Source: an uncultured Chloroflexota bacterium
Lineage (GTDB): Bacteria > Chloroflexota > Limnocylindria > Limnocylindrales > CSP1-4
DNA length: 8,121 bases
Direction: 5' to 3'
Assembly: GCA_903928275.1 (NCBI GenBank)
Contig: CAIYQJ010000038.1
Location: forward strand, 1 to 8,121
Shown here: positions 1 through 6,006 of the stretch, in pieces
Layout of the letters: the number at the start of each line of letters is the position of its first letter
How positions within the stretch are numbered: the first letter of the stretch is position 1
Position numbers and translations under genes: made by a program
The notes under the pieces: model-generated
What the model saw: only the letters and a program-made list of their open reading frames with translations
Told to the model about the DNA's origin: nothing
Database searches by the model: none

Positions 1-1257
1 GCCGTGCGCGAGGGCGACGCGGCGCGCCGGCTTCGCGACCTGGAGGTGGTCCACGAGCTCGCGAGGATCGCGACGCTCGCGCGCGACTGGGACGAGCTCA
101 TGCGCACGCTCGTCGAGCGGACCACGGTGGCGCTCGGGGTGGAAGCGAGCTCGTTCTACCTCATGGACCCGGGCTCCGAGCGGCTGACGCTCGCCGCGAC
201 GACCGGCCTCGACCCCCAGAGCGTCGGCCGGGTGAGCATGGCGGTCGGCGAGGGCGTGACGGGCTGGGCCGCCGCGCACCGCGTCCCCGTCGAGGTGCCG
301 GACGTCCGCCTCGAGCCGCGCTTCAAGTGGGTCCGCGGGTACGACCTCCAGGGCCTCACGTCGATGCTCTCGATGCCGCTCACGTGGAACGACCGTGTCG
401 TCGGCGTGCTCAATGTCCAGACGCGCGAGAACCGGCGGTTCGGAGCGCACGACGTGGAGCTCCTGGCGACGATCGCCGCGCTCCTCGGCGGCATCCTGGA
501 GCGGGGGCGCCTGCAGGCGGAGGCGGAGCGCCAGCTCGAGACGCTCACCGCGCTCGACGCCGCGCGGGCAGAGCTCCTCTCCGTCGTGACGCACGAGCTG
601 CGGACGCCGCTCTCGGTGGTCCGCGCATACCTGGACCTTCTCGCCGAGGCGGGCACCGGCGCCGGTGATGTTCCGCCGCGCGCGACGGTGCGCGAGTGGC
701 ACCAGGCCGCCACCGACCAGGTGACGCGCCTCGACCGGCTCGTGGGCTCGATCCTCGCGTCCGTACGCGGCGAGGGCCTCGTGGGGCTCGCTCGCGAGCC
801 GTTCGACGTCCTCCGGGCGACCGCCGAGACCGTCGAGCTCATGGCTCCGCTCCTGCGGGAGCACCGGCTGCGGTGGGAGTCGGACGGGGACGACGCCCTC
901 GTCGCCATCGGCGACGAGGCGCGGTTCCGGCAGGTGGTGGAGCACCTGCTCGAGAACGCCGCGAAGTACGCTCCTCCCGGTTGGGGCGTCAGCGTGGGAG
1001 CATGGCGCCGTGGCGACCGCGCGGAGGTGTACGTGACCGACGATGGACCCGGAGTGCCGGAGGACGAGTGGGAGCGCGTCTTCGACGCGTACGTGCGCAT
1101 CCGGGCGGGCGCCACGGCGGGCTCCGGCATCGGCCTGTACGCGGCGCGACGGCTGATGGACGGCATGGGTGGGCGGGTCTGGATCGAGGCGAACGGGTAC
1201 GGCGGGAGCCGGTTCATCGTGGCGCTGCCGGCGGACCGAACCGGAGGCCTCCCGTGA
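1..1257 (+). CDS. GAF-domain sensor histidine kinase (5' end possibly outside the window)
   Basis: Sensor kinase of a two-component system; it should autophosphorylate on a histidine and pass the phosphate to the regulator encoded next. Numbering from the GTG at base 4, a GAF domain spans about residues 15-165 (an SSFYLMD stretch, then GEGVTGWAA and a VGVLNVQ strand near its end). A short coiled linker leads to a HisKA dimerisation domain with H-box THELRTPL and phosphoacceptor His197. The HATPase_c domain has the N-box around Asn318 (ENAAKY), the G1 box DDGPG (Asp347, Gly350) and the G2 box GSGIG (373-377), so it looks catalytically intact. No membrane segment is visible, suggesting a cytoplasmic sensor of an unknown ligand bound by GAF. 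The frame is open to the left edge, so GTG at 4 may not be the true start and further N-terminal domains could be missing. It overlaps the response regulator by 4 bases, so the two are co-transcribed. The signal cannot be inferred. Confidence 0.93.
   Translation, partial: AVREGDAARRLRDLEVVHELARIATLARDWDELMRTLVERTTVALGVEASSFYLMDPGSERLTLAATTGLDPQSVGRVSMAVGEGVTGWAAAHRVPVEVPDVRLEPRFKWVRGYDLQGLTSMLSMPLTWNDRVVGVLNVQTRENRRFGAHDVELLATIAALLGGILERGRLQAEAERQLETLTALDAARAELLSVVTHELRTPLSVVRAYLDLLAEAGTGAGDVPPRATVREWHQAATDQVTRLDRLVGSILASVRGEGLVGLAREPFDVLRATAETVELMAPLLREHRLRWESDGDDALVAIGDEARFRQVVEHLLENAAKYAPPGWGVSVGAWRRGDRAEVYVTDDGPGVPEDEWERVFDAYVRIRAGATAGSGIGLYAARRLMDGMGGRVWIEANGYGGSRFIVALPADRTGGLP
1243..1247 (+). 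promoter_or_regulatory. Ribosome binding site of the response regulator
   Basis: GGAGG lies inside the last codons of the histidine kinase, 6 bases before the GTG at 1254. It fixes that GTG as the regulator start rather than any of the upstream in-frame codons, and shows that the downstream gene is translated from the kinase mRNA with its own Shine-Dalgarno in addition to stop/start coupling. Confidence 0.75.
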
Positions 1258-1970
1258 CCGCGGGCGACGGGGGCGCGCTCCGGATCCTCGTCGTCGACGA
1301 CGACCCGGCGATGGTCGGGGCGATCTCCGCCCTCGTGGGCAGCGCCGGGCATCACGTGGTGACCGCATACGACGGCGACGCCGCGCTGCGCCGCTTCGAG
1401 GACGAGACGCCGGACGTCATCCTCCTCGACCTCGCGATGCCGGGCCTCGACGGGGTCGAGGTCGTGCGGCGCGTGCGAAGGTCGAGCCGCGTGCCGATCA
1501 TCGTGCTCACCGGCGAGACCGACGAGCTCGCGAAGGTCGAGGCGCTCGACGCCGGCGCGGACGACTACGTCACGAAGCCGTTCGGCCGGCAGGAGCTCCT
1601 CGCCCGGATGCGCGCGGTGCTTCGGCGCGGCGAGGGCGGCGCGACGTCCATCGCGGAGGCGCCGCTCCACGTGGGCGCGCTGGCGCTCGACATCGGGCTC
1701 TACCGGGCGACGGTCGATGGGCGGGAGGTCGGACTGACGAAGACGGAGTTCCTCCTCCTCGCCGCGCTCGTCCAGGCGCGGGGCCGGGTCGTCCCGCACG
1801 CGCGCCTTCTCGCCGCCGGGTGGCCCGGCGAGCGGGACCCGGACCCGCAGTGGCTCAAGCCGCACGTGGCTCGTCTCCGCGGGAAGCTCGTGGCCGCTGG
1901 AGGGCCGGTGCCCGCGAGCGTGCGCGGCGTGGGCTACAGGCTCGCCGACGAGGACGCGAGCCCCGGCTGA
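1254..1970 (+). CDS. OmpR/PhoB-family winged-helix response regulator
   Basis: DNA-binding partner of the upstream kinase, 238 residues, the usual size for the family. The receiver domain (about residues 9-125) has the acidic pocket Asp15/Asp16, phosphoacceptor Asp59 (LLDLAMPGLDG), Thr86 (VLTGE) and Lys108 (TKPF), the complete set for phosphorylation. A linker of about 15 residues precedes a Trans_Reg_C winged helix (about 138-232) with LTKTEFLLL, the recognition-helix region PQWLKPHVARLRGKL and the C-terminal hairpin VRGVGYRL. The helix sequence is closer to KdpE-like regulators than to the common VDVHIRRLR form, but no kdp genes are visible and the kinase has a GAF rather than a KdpD architecture, so no symbol is given. 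GTG start in a GTGA overlap with the kinase stop; GGAGG 6 bases upstream. Only 17 bases separate its stop from the convergent SIS gene, with no clear terminator between. Target genes are unknown. Confidence 0.95.
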   Translation: MTAGDGGALRILVVDDDPAMVGAISALVGSAGHHVVTAYDGDAALRRFEDETPDVILLDLAMPGLDGVEVVRRVRRSSRVPIIVLTGETDELAKVEALDAGADDYVTKPFGRQELLARMRAVLRRGEGGATSIAEAPLHVGALALDIGLYRATVDGREVGLTKTEFLLLAALVQARGRVVPHARLLAAGWPGERDPDPQWLKPHVARLRGKLVAAGGPVPASVRGVGYRLADEDASPG

Positions 1971-1987
1971 GCGGACCCCGCCACTGC

Positions 1988-3064
1988 CTACGCGAGCGCC
2001 GCCGGGTCGGCGCGCACGAGCCGCCCCACCGTCCGCCCGCGGTCTGCCGCGACGCGCCGCCCGACGACCGTCGCGACGAGGGCGGAGAGGACCGGGTCCA
2101 CGACGGGGTGCACCTCGTCGACGACGACGTGTTCGATGCCCTGTGGCGCCTCCCGGGCCGGCGCCACGAACACGACGGCGGTGCCGGCGGCCGCGAGATC
2201 GGTCGCGACCCTCCGATCCGCATCCGATGTCGCGTGGCCCGGGGACAGCACGAGGGCGGCCAGGTCCGGGCCGGCCGCCTCGATCGCCCCGAGTCCCATC
2301 TCGCCGGCGTCCGCCACGTGCACCGCGCGGCCGGCGTTGGTCAGCCACGCGAGGCCCGCGAGCTCGGCAGCCGCCCGCCCCGCGCCGCGGCCGAGCACGA
2401 GCAAGCTGCTCCTGCCGGCGAGCTGCGCCGCGAGGGACGTCTCTCGCTCATGCGGCATCACGACGAGCTTCGTCGCGACATCGACCGCGCGAGCGGCCAC
2501 ATCGTCGGTCGCGGACAGGATGGCGTCGATATGGGCGTGCGCGCCCATGAGGAGCAGCTCCGCCACCGCGGAGAGCATGACCGCCGTGACGAGGGGCACC
2601 CGGAGCGGCGGGCCGGCATCGGGCGGGACGTCCGCCGTGATCGTGACGTCGGCCAGCTCGGCGACCCCCGACCCGCCGATCGCCGTGACGGCGACGGTGA
2701 AGGGCATGGCGGGCAGGACGGACAGGCTGGAGAGGAGCGAGACGAGCTGGGTCGCGTCTCCGCTGCGACCTACGCAGACGAGAAGAGAACGCCCGTCGAG
2801 GAACGCGTTCATCTCCCGTGCGAGCGCGTCCACCGGCAGCGAGACCGACTCCACGCCTGCCCCGCGCAGCGCGACGGCGAGCGACCGGGCGACTGCGAAC
2901 GACGCACCCGCTCCCGTCGCCACGACGCGCGGGAACATGGGCGCGACCTCGCCGATGAGGCGCAGCTTGCCGCGCTGATCCCAGAGCGCCGCCGCGGCGG
3001 CGAGCGGCGCGGCGACATCCTCGCGGAGCTGTGCGTTCCGACCGGACGCGAGGCCCTCGGTCAC
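1988..3064 (-). CDS. Double SIS-domain protein, GlmS-isomerase-like but lacking catalytic residues
   Basis: A 358-residue protein with two tandem sugar isomerase (SIS) folds, about residues 45-175 and 205-335, like the C-terminal half of glucosamine-6-phosphate synthase and AgaS/FrlB-type proteins. In SIS1 the phosphosugar-binding pattern is recognisable: ATGAGAS (49-55) for the usual GxGTS, and VGRSGDATQ (98-106) for SxSGET/D. SIS2 begins LLVLGRGAG (221-229). Compared with GlmS as I remember it, the EGALKLKE helix is replaced by ELAGLAWL (234-241), the ELKHGP loop by EMGLGA (255-260), and the C-terminal lysine by VGRLVRA. Hence an amidotransferase-type isomerase is unlikely; phosphosugar binding, a deglycase-type reaction or a regulatory role are possible. 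No glutaminase domain is present. GTG start overlaps the argH stop in TGA/GTGA (3061-3064), with no strong Shine-Dalgarno, so translation probably depends on argH. The frame stays open far upstream, but that is antisense-of-argH-type noise in another frame of argH. Confidence 0.85.
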   Translation of the reverse strand: MTEGLASGRNAQLREDVAAPLAAAAALWDQRGKLRLIGEVAPMFPRVVATGAGASFAVARSLAVALRGAGVESVSLPVDALAREMNAFLDGRSLLVCVGRSGDATQLVSLLSSLSVLPAMPFTVAVTAIGGSGVAELADVTITADVPPDAGPPLRVPLVTAVMLSAVAELLLMGAHAHIDAILSATDDVAARAVDVATKLVVMPHERETSLAAQLAGRSSLLVLGRGAGRAAAELAGLAWLTNAGRAVHVADAGEMGLGAIEAAGPDLAALVLSPGHATSDADRRVATDLAAAGTAVVFVAPAREAPQGIEHVVVDEVHPVVDPVLSALVATVVGRRVAADRGRTVGRLVRADPAALA

Positions 3065-4503
3065 GGTGTCGGCCCGCGGTCGCCGCGCTCGCGATCGATC
3101 CGTGCCCGCGCCTCCGCGACCGCCCCGGCCACGCGCCGCGGGGCGGTGCCCCCGACGACGTCGCAGCTCGCGAGCGCGGCCTCCACGGTGGACGCGGCGC
3201 GCATGAGCGCCGCCGTCTCCGGCCGGAGGGCGAGATCGGCCGCCACCGGGTCCTCGCTCGCGGCGAGGACGCGCACGATGGCCAGGTCGTCCAGCGCGTC
3301 GAGGGTGACGCGACGTTCCTCCGCCTCGGCGACGAGACGGCCCACGGCATGGTGAGCCGCGCGGAACGGGACCCCTTCGCGCACGAGCGCGTCCGCGACC
3401 GCGGTGGCGGTGATGTACCCCTCGTCGGCCGCGGCGCGCATCTGCGCCCGGTCCACCGTCAGTGTGGCGACGAGCCCCGCCATGACGTCGAGCGACGCGG
3501 CGAGTGTGCCGAGCGCATCGAACAGCGGCGGCTTGTCCTCCTGGAGATCGCGCTGGTATGCGAGCGGGAGGCCCTTGAGGGTCGCGAGCGAGGCGGTGAG
3601 GTCGCCGATCACGCGCCCGGTCCGGCCGCGCACCAGCTCGGCGGGATCCGGGTTCTTCTTGTTCGGCATCATCGAGGAGCCCGTCGAGAACGCGTCGGAG
3701 AGCCGCACGTACCCGAACCGCGGGCTCGACCACCACGTCACCTCCTCGGCCAGCCGCGACAGGTGGACCATCGCGAGCGCCGCGGCGGCGAGCGCCTCCA
3801 CGACGAAGTCGCGGTCGCTGGTCGCGTCGATCGAGTTCGCCGTGGGACCGGAGAAGCCGAGCGCCCTCGCGGTCGCGTCGCGATCGAGCGGGTAGCCGGC
3901 GCCGGCGATGGCGCCCGACCCGAGCGGCGATCGATCCGAGCGCGCCAGCCCGTCGGCGAGCCGGCCTCGGTCGCGCTCGAGCATCTCCACGTAGGCCAGG
4001 AGGTGGTGCGCGAGGAGGATCGGCTGGGCAGGCTGGATGTGCGTCGTGCCGGGAAGGATCGTGTCGCGCTCGCGCTCCGCCAGCCCCACGAGCGCGTCCT
4101 CGAGGCGCAGGAGCCGCGTGTCGAGGTCCGCGATCGTCCGGCGAAGCCACAGGCGGAGGTCGGTGACGACCTGGTCGTTGCGCGAGCGGCCCGTGTGCAG
4201 CTTCCCGGCGACGGACCCGATCCGCGCGGCGAGGGCCGCCTCGACGTTGAGGTGGACGTCCTCGAGCGCCGGGTCCCACGCGAACGTCCCCGACTCCACC
4301 TCCGCCCGCAGCGCGCGGAGGCCGTCGCGCAGCAGGGCGGCCTCGTCGGGCGCCACGAGTCCGACCGCGGCGAGGCCGTCGACGTGCGCGATCGACCCGT
4401 CGATGTCGTCGACCGCCATCACCGCGTCGGTCTCGACCGATCGGCCGAACGCCGCGACGCGTTCGTCGGTCTCCTCGGCGAACCGGCCGCCCCAGAGGCG
4501 CAT
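3061..4503 (-). CDS. argH: Argininosuccinate lyase
   Basis: Cytoplasmic enzyme splitting argininosuccinate into arginine and fumarate, the last step of arginine biosynthesis; homotetramer of the fumarase/aspartase superfamily. The protein has 480 residues, slightly longer than the usual 455-470. It starts with the family-typical MRLWGGRF; other signatures are KLHTGRSRNDQ (101-111), the catalytic-histidine segment GTTHIQPAQ (His155), and the mobile-loop signature GSSMMPNKKNPDPAE (275-289) with the catalytic serine at 276/277. All look intact. The ATG at 4503 is supported by a GGAGG Shine-Dalgarno 5 bases upstream and by MRLWGGRF being the normal N-terminus. The gene is 58 bases downstream of the MFS permease on the same strand and its stop overlaps the start of the SIS gene. 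No argG or other arginine genes are in the window, and I see no obvious ARG box. Identification is secure. Confidence 0.98.
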   Translation of the reverse strand: MRLWGGRFAEETDERVAAFGRSVETDAVMAVDDIDGSIAHVDGLAAVGLVAPDEAALLRDGLRALRAEVESGTFAWDPALEDVHLNVEAALAARIGSVAGKLHTGRSRNDQVVTDLRLWLRRTIADLDTRLLRLEDALVGLAERERDTILPGTTHIQPAQPILLAHHLLAYVEMLERDRGRLADGLARSDRSPLGSGAIAGAGYPLDRDATARALGFSGPTANSIDATSDRDFVVEALAAAALAMVHLSRLAEEVTWWSSPRFGYVRLSDAFSTGSSMMPNKKNPDPAELVRGRTGRVIGDLTASLATLKGLPLAYQRDLQEDKPPLFDALGTLAASLDVMAGLVATLTVDRAQMRAAADEGYITATAVADALVREGVPFRAAHHAVGRLVAEAEERRVTLDALDDLAIVRVLAASEDPVAADLALRPETAALMRAASTVEAALASCDVVGGTAPRRVAGAVAEARARIDRERGDRGPTP

Positions 4504-4507
4504 GCCG

Positions 4508-4513
4508 CCCTCC
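4508..4513 (-). promoter_or_regulatory. Ribosome binding site of argH
   Basis: Read on the minus strand this is GGAGGG, ending 4 bases before the ATG at 4503. It is the best Shine-Dalgarno in the minus-strand operon and fixes the argH start. The inverted repeats at 4520-4545 end only 6 bases from it, so mRNA folding there could affect its access. Confidence 0.75.
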
Positions 4514-4519
4514 ACGCGT

Positions 4520-4545
4520 CCGGCGGGATGTCCGCCGGTCCCGCC
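4520..4545 (-). promoter_or_regulatory. Overlapping alternative hairpins in the MFS-argH gap
   Basis: The 58-base gap between the permease stop and argH holds two perfect inverted repeats that share bases and cannot form together. One pairs 4520-4526 with 4532-4538 (CCGGCGG/CCGCCGG, 7 bp, 5-base loop). The other pairs 4522-4528 with 4539-4545 (GGCGGGA/TCCCGCC, 7 bp, 10-base loop). No U-run follows, so it is not a standard intrinsic terminator. It could be an mRNA structure that tunes argH translation or processing, or simply GC-rich sequence. That the pairing exists is certain; a function is only inferred. Confidence 0.35.
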
Positions 4546-4561
4546 ATGGTAGCGAGCGATG

Positions 4562-5824
4562 TCACCCCCCGAAGGGCATCTCGCGCTCTGCGGCCGGCAC
4601 GGTCGAGGGGACCGGGGCTCCCTCGAGGACCATCGCGGCTCCCCGCCGCGGGAACACCGCCCATCCGAGGACGGCGGCCGACCCGGCGGCGCCCGCGGCC
4701 ACGAAGAACAGCGGGGCCGGCCCACCCGCGGCGTAGATGAATCCCCCGAACAGGTCGGCGATGACCGCGGCGATCCCGAACGCCACCGTCTGCATGAGCG
4801 CCTGGCCCGTCGCCTGCAGACCGGCGGGGAGGAGCGACCCGATCGTGAGCGTGGACGAGATCGCGACGCCGCTGAACCCGAGGCCGGTGAGGATGCGCGT
4901 CGCGGCGATCCCGAGCGGCTGGTCGATGACGACCCATGACAGCAGACACGCCGCGTACAGCGCCACGGCGAGCGTGAAGAGGCCGCGCAGGCCGACGCGC
5001 GAGGCCACGAACCCGGCGACGAGCATGCCAGGCACCTCGAACAGGGCCGCGATCCCCGCCGAGAGGGCCACGTCCGACGCCCCGCCGCCGAGCGCGACGA
5101 TCCGCAGCGGGAGGAACGTGAAGCCGGCAAGGATCGCGACGTGCGCGAGCCCGATCGTGACGAGCACGAGCGGGAGCCGCGGCTGCACCGTGAGCGCGGC
5201 GCCCGCGCTCCCGAGCCGCGCGAGGCCGCGGCGCCCATCCGGTCCCGCGACGGGCGAGGCGGGCATCCCCGACACCACCGCGTGCAGGTCCGCCCGCGGA
5301 ACGTCGCGCAGGCGCACGGTGGACAGGAGGATGAACGCGGCGGCGATGGCGAACGGGATCGCGGCGACGCCGTACCCGGTGCGCTCGAACACGAAGCCGC
5401 AGGCGATCGACACGATCGCGAAGGCGAGCGACGTCAGCAGCCGGACGCGGGCGTAGTCACGGGTGCGGTCGGGCACGGTCGCGAGCGCGATCGCGTCGGA
5501 CAGAGGCGAGAACCCGGCCTCGAACAGGCTGAACACGACGATGAGGACCGCGGCGACGAGCGCCCCGAGCGGCGCCGCATAGGCGAGGACGATGACGGTC
5601 GTGAGGATGGCCGCGACCTGGAGCGCGCGAACGCGGCCGAGCGTGACGTCGCCGAGGTGGCCCCAGACCGGGACCGCGAGGGCGAACGCGACGGCCGCCG
5701 CCGCGGTCACGATGCCGATCTCCGCCGCGCCGAGGCCGCGGCTCTGGAGGCTGACGACGACGAAGGGGAAGAACGTCCCGAGCGAGGCGCCGATCGAGAA
5801 GAAGAGGAGGCGGAGGGAGCGCAC
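4562..5824 (-). CDS. MFS transporter, MFS_1_like (HcaT/LacY-related) type
   Basis: Inner-membrane major facilitator permease of about 420 residues with some 12 hydrophobic segments and the usual long central cytoplasmic loop (around residues 175-225). Numbering from GTG at 5824, TM1 is about 5-26, a motif-A-like loop GHLGDVTLGRVRAL follows at 55-68, and YARVRLLTSLAFA begins at 124, matching the YGxxRLWGSxGF pattern of the MFS_1_like/HcaT group. The C-terminal half has LLPAGLQATGQALMQTVAFG, also typical of that group. Substrate unknown; members carry aromatic acids, sugars or drugs. Start choice: the frame runs on to an ATG at 5992, but those 56 residues are low-complexity Arg/Pro/Ala and would leave only 14 bases to the divergent gene. 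GTG at 5824 sits directly before TM1 and 8 bases after a TAGACT hexamer, so I prefer it. Likely first gene of an operon with argH and the SIS gene. Confidence 0.9.
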   Translation of the reverse strand: MRSLRLLFFSIGASLGTFFPFVVVSLQSRGLGAAEIGIVTAAAAVAFALAVPVWGHLGDVTLGRVRALQVAAILTTVIVLAYAAPLGALVAAVLIVVFSLFEAGFSPLSDAIALATVPDRTRDYARVRLLTSLAFAIVSIACGFVFERTGYGVAAIPFAIAAAFILLSTVRLRDVPRADLHAVVSGMPASPVAGPDGRRGLARLGSAGAALTVQPRLPLVLVTIGLAHVAILAGFTFLPLRIVALGGGASDVALSAGIAALFEVPGMLVAGFVASRVGLRGLFTLAVALYAACLLSWVVIDQPLGIAATRILTGLGFSGVAISSTLTIGSLLPAGLQATGQALMQTVAFGIAAVIADLFGGFIYAAGGPAPLFFVAAGAAGSAAVLGWAVFPRRGAAMVLEGAPVPSTVPAAEREMPFGG

Positions 5825-5838
5825 GAGTCCCCAGTCTA
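5825..5838 (-). promoter_or_regulatory. Candidate leaderless promoter of the MFS gene
   Basis: On the minus strand, TAGACT (5838-5833) fits the TAnnnT -10 pattern and is followed by 8 bases and then the GTG start at 5824. That spacing would put transcription initiation at or next to the start codon, giving a leaderless mRNA, which is common in high-GC bacteria. The patch CTAGAAC/TAGACT is among the few AT-containing stretches in the region. No convincing -35 element is visible, and there is only a weak GGGGA close to the start. Confidence 0.45.
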
Positions 5839-5891
5839 GAACCCTCCCCTGCCCTCTCGCCCGGCGGACGGGCGCCGCCTCCGCGGGCACG

Positions 5892-5911
5892 GGCGCCGGC
5901 GGACCGGCGCC
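5892..5911. repeat. Perfect 8-bp GC inverted repeat in the divergent intergenic region
   Basis: GGCGCCGG (5892-5899) and CCGGCGCC (5904-5911) are perfect inverted copies around a 4-base centre (CGGA). It lies roughly midway in the 182-base gap between the divergently transcribed MFS and EamA genes. The core palindrome GGCGCC also occurs at 5871-5876. ACGGGCGCCG is repeated at 5868-5877 and 5889-5898, exactly 21 bases apart. This could be a dyad operator shared by both promoters or a hairpin. Chance is a serious alternative in sequence this rich in G and C. Confidence 0.4.
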
Positions 5912-5994
5912 GCTTCCGCCACGCACGAGCGCCGACGGCCGACCGACGGACCTGGGGCGCGCCCGTCGCGGGTGCGAGGCCGCGGGCCGCATGC

Positions 5995-6006
5995 CACACT
6001 CGGTCG
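5995..6006 (+). promoter_or_regulatory. Candidate leaderless promoter of the EamA gene
   Basis: CACACT at 5995-6000 is followed by 6 bases and the ATG at 6007, mirroring the layout at the MFS start. There is no Shine-Dalgarno in the 20 bases before the ATG, which favours leaderless initiation. The hexamer lacks the first T of the TAnnnT pattern, so the match is weak, and no -35 element is clear. Confidence 0.35.

Larger units (their letters stand above)
5825..6006. other. Divergent intergenic region, MFS / EamA
   Basis: The only gap longer than 60 bases in the window. It separates divergent starts at 5824 (minus) and 6007 (plus). It holds a candidate promoter at each end, the dyad at 5892-5911 and several GGCGCC-containing repeats. 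One 14-base near-repeat, GGCGCCGCyTCCGC, occurs at 5871-5884 and 5906-5919 with a single mismatch. No coding sequence is convincing here; the translated extension of the MFS frame is Pro/Arg/Ala low complexity. Confidence 0.6.

Noticed and set aside
1..1970. KdpD/KdpE assignment of the two-component pair
   Set aside because: The regulator has a KdpE-like winged helix, but the kinase lacks the KdpD N-terminal and membrane domains in what is visible, and there are no kdpFABC genes.
1971..1987. Terminator between the convergent regulator and SIS genes
   Set aside because: The 17-base gap shows no stem of useful length and no T-run.
156..2348. A 730-residue open frame on the minus strand across the kinase, regulator and SIS gene
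   Set aside because: Its translation is Arg/Gly/Pro-rich low complexity with no domain, and it is antisense to two certain genes. It is the expected shadow of GC-saturated third positions.
1169..3355. A 728-residue plus-strand frame through the regulator and antisense to the SIS gene and argH
   Set aside because: No recognisable family; composition is that of an out-of-frame translation, and both overlapped regions have strong in-frame protein matches.
3065..4279. N-terminal extension of the SIS frame upstream of 3064
   Set aside because: The extra 405 residues lie within argH in another frame and read as Arg/Pro/Ala noise; the GTG overlapping the argH stop is the natural start.
3031..4740. 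A 569-residue plus-strand frame antisense to argH
   Set aside because: argH on the opposite strand is unmistakable from its catalytic signatures; this frame is Arg/Glu/Asp-rich noise.
4504..5238. N-terminal extension of the argH frame upstream of 4503
   Set aside because: It runs out of frame through the MFS gene, is Ser/Arg/Pro-rich, and the MRLWGGRF start has a good Shine-Dalgarno.
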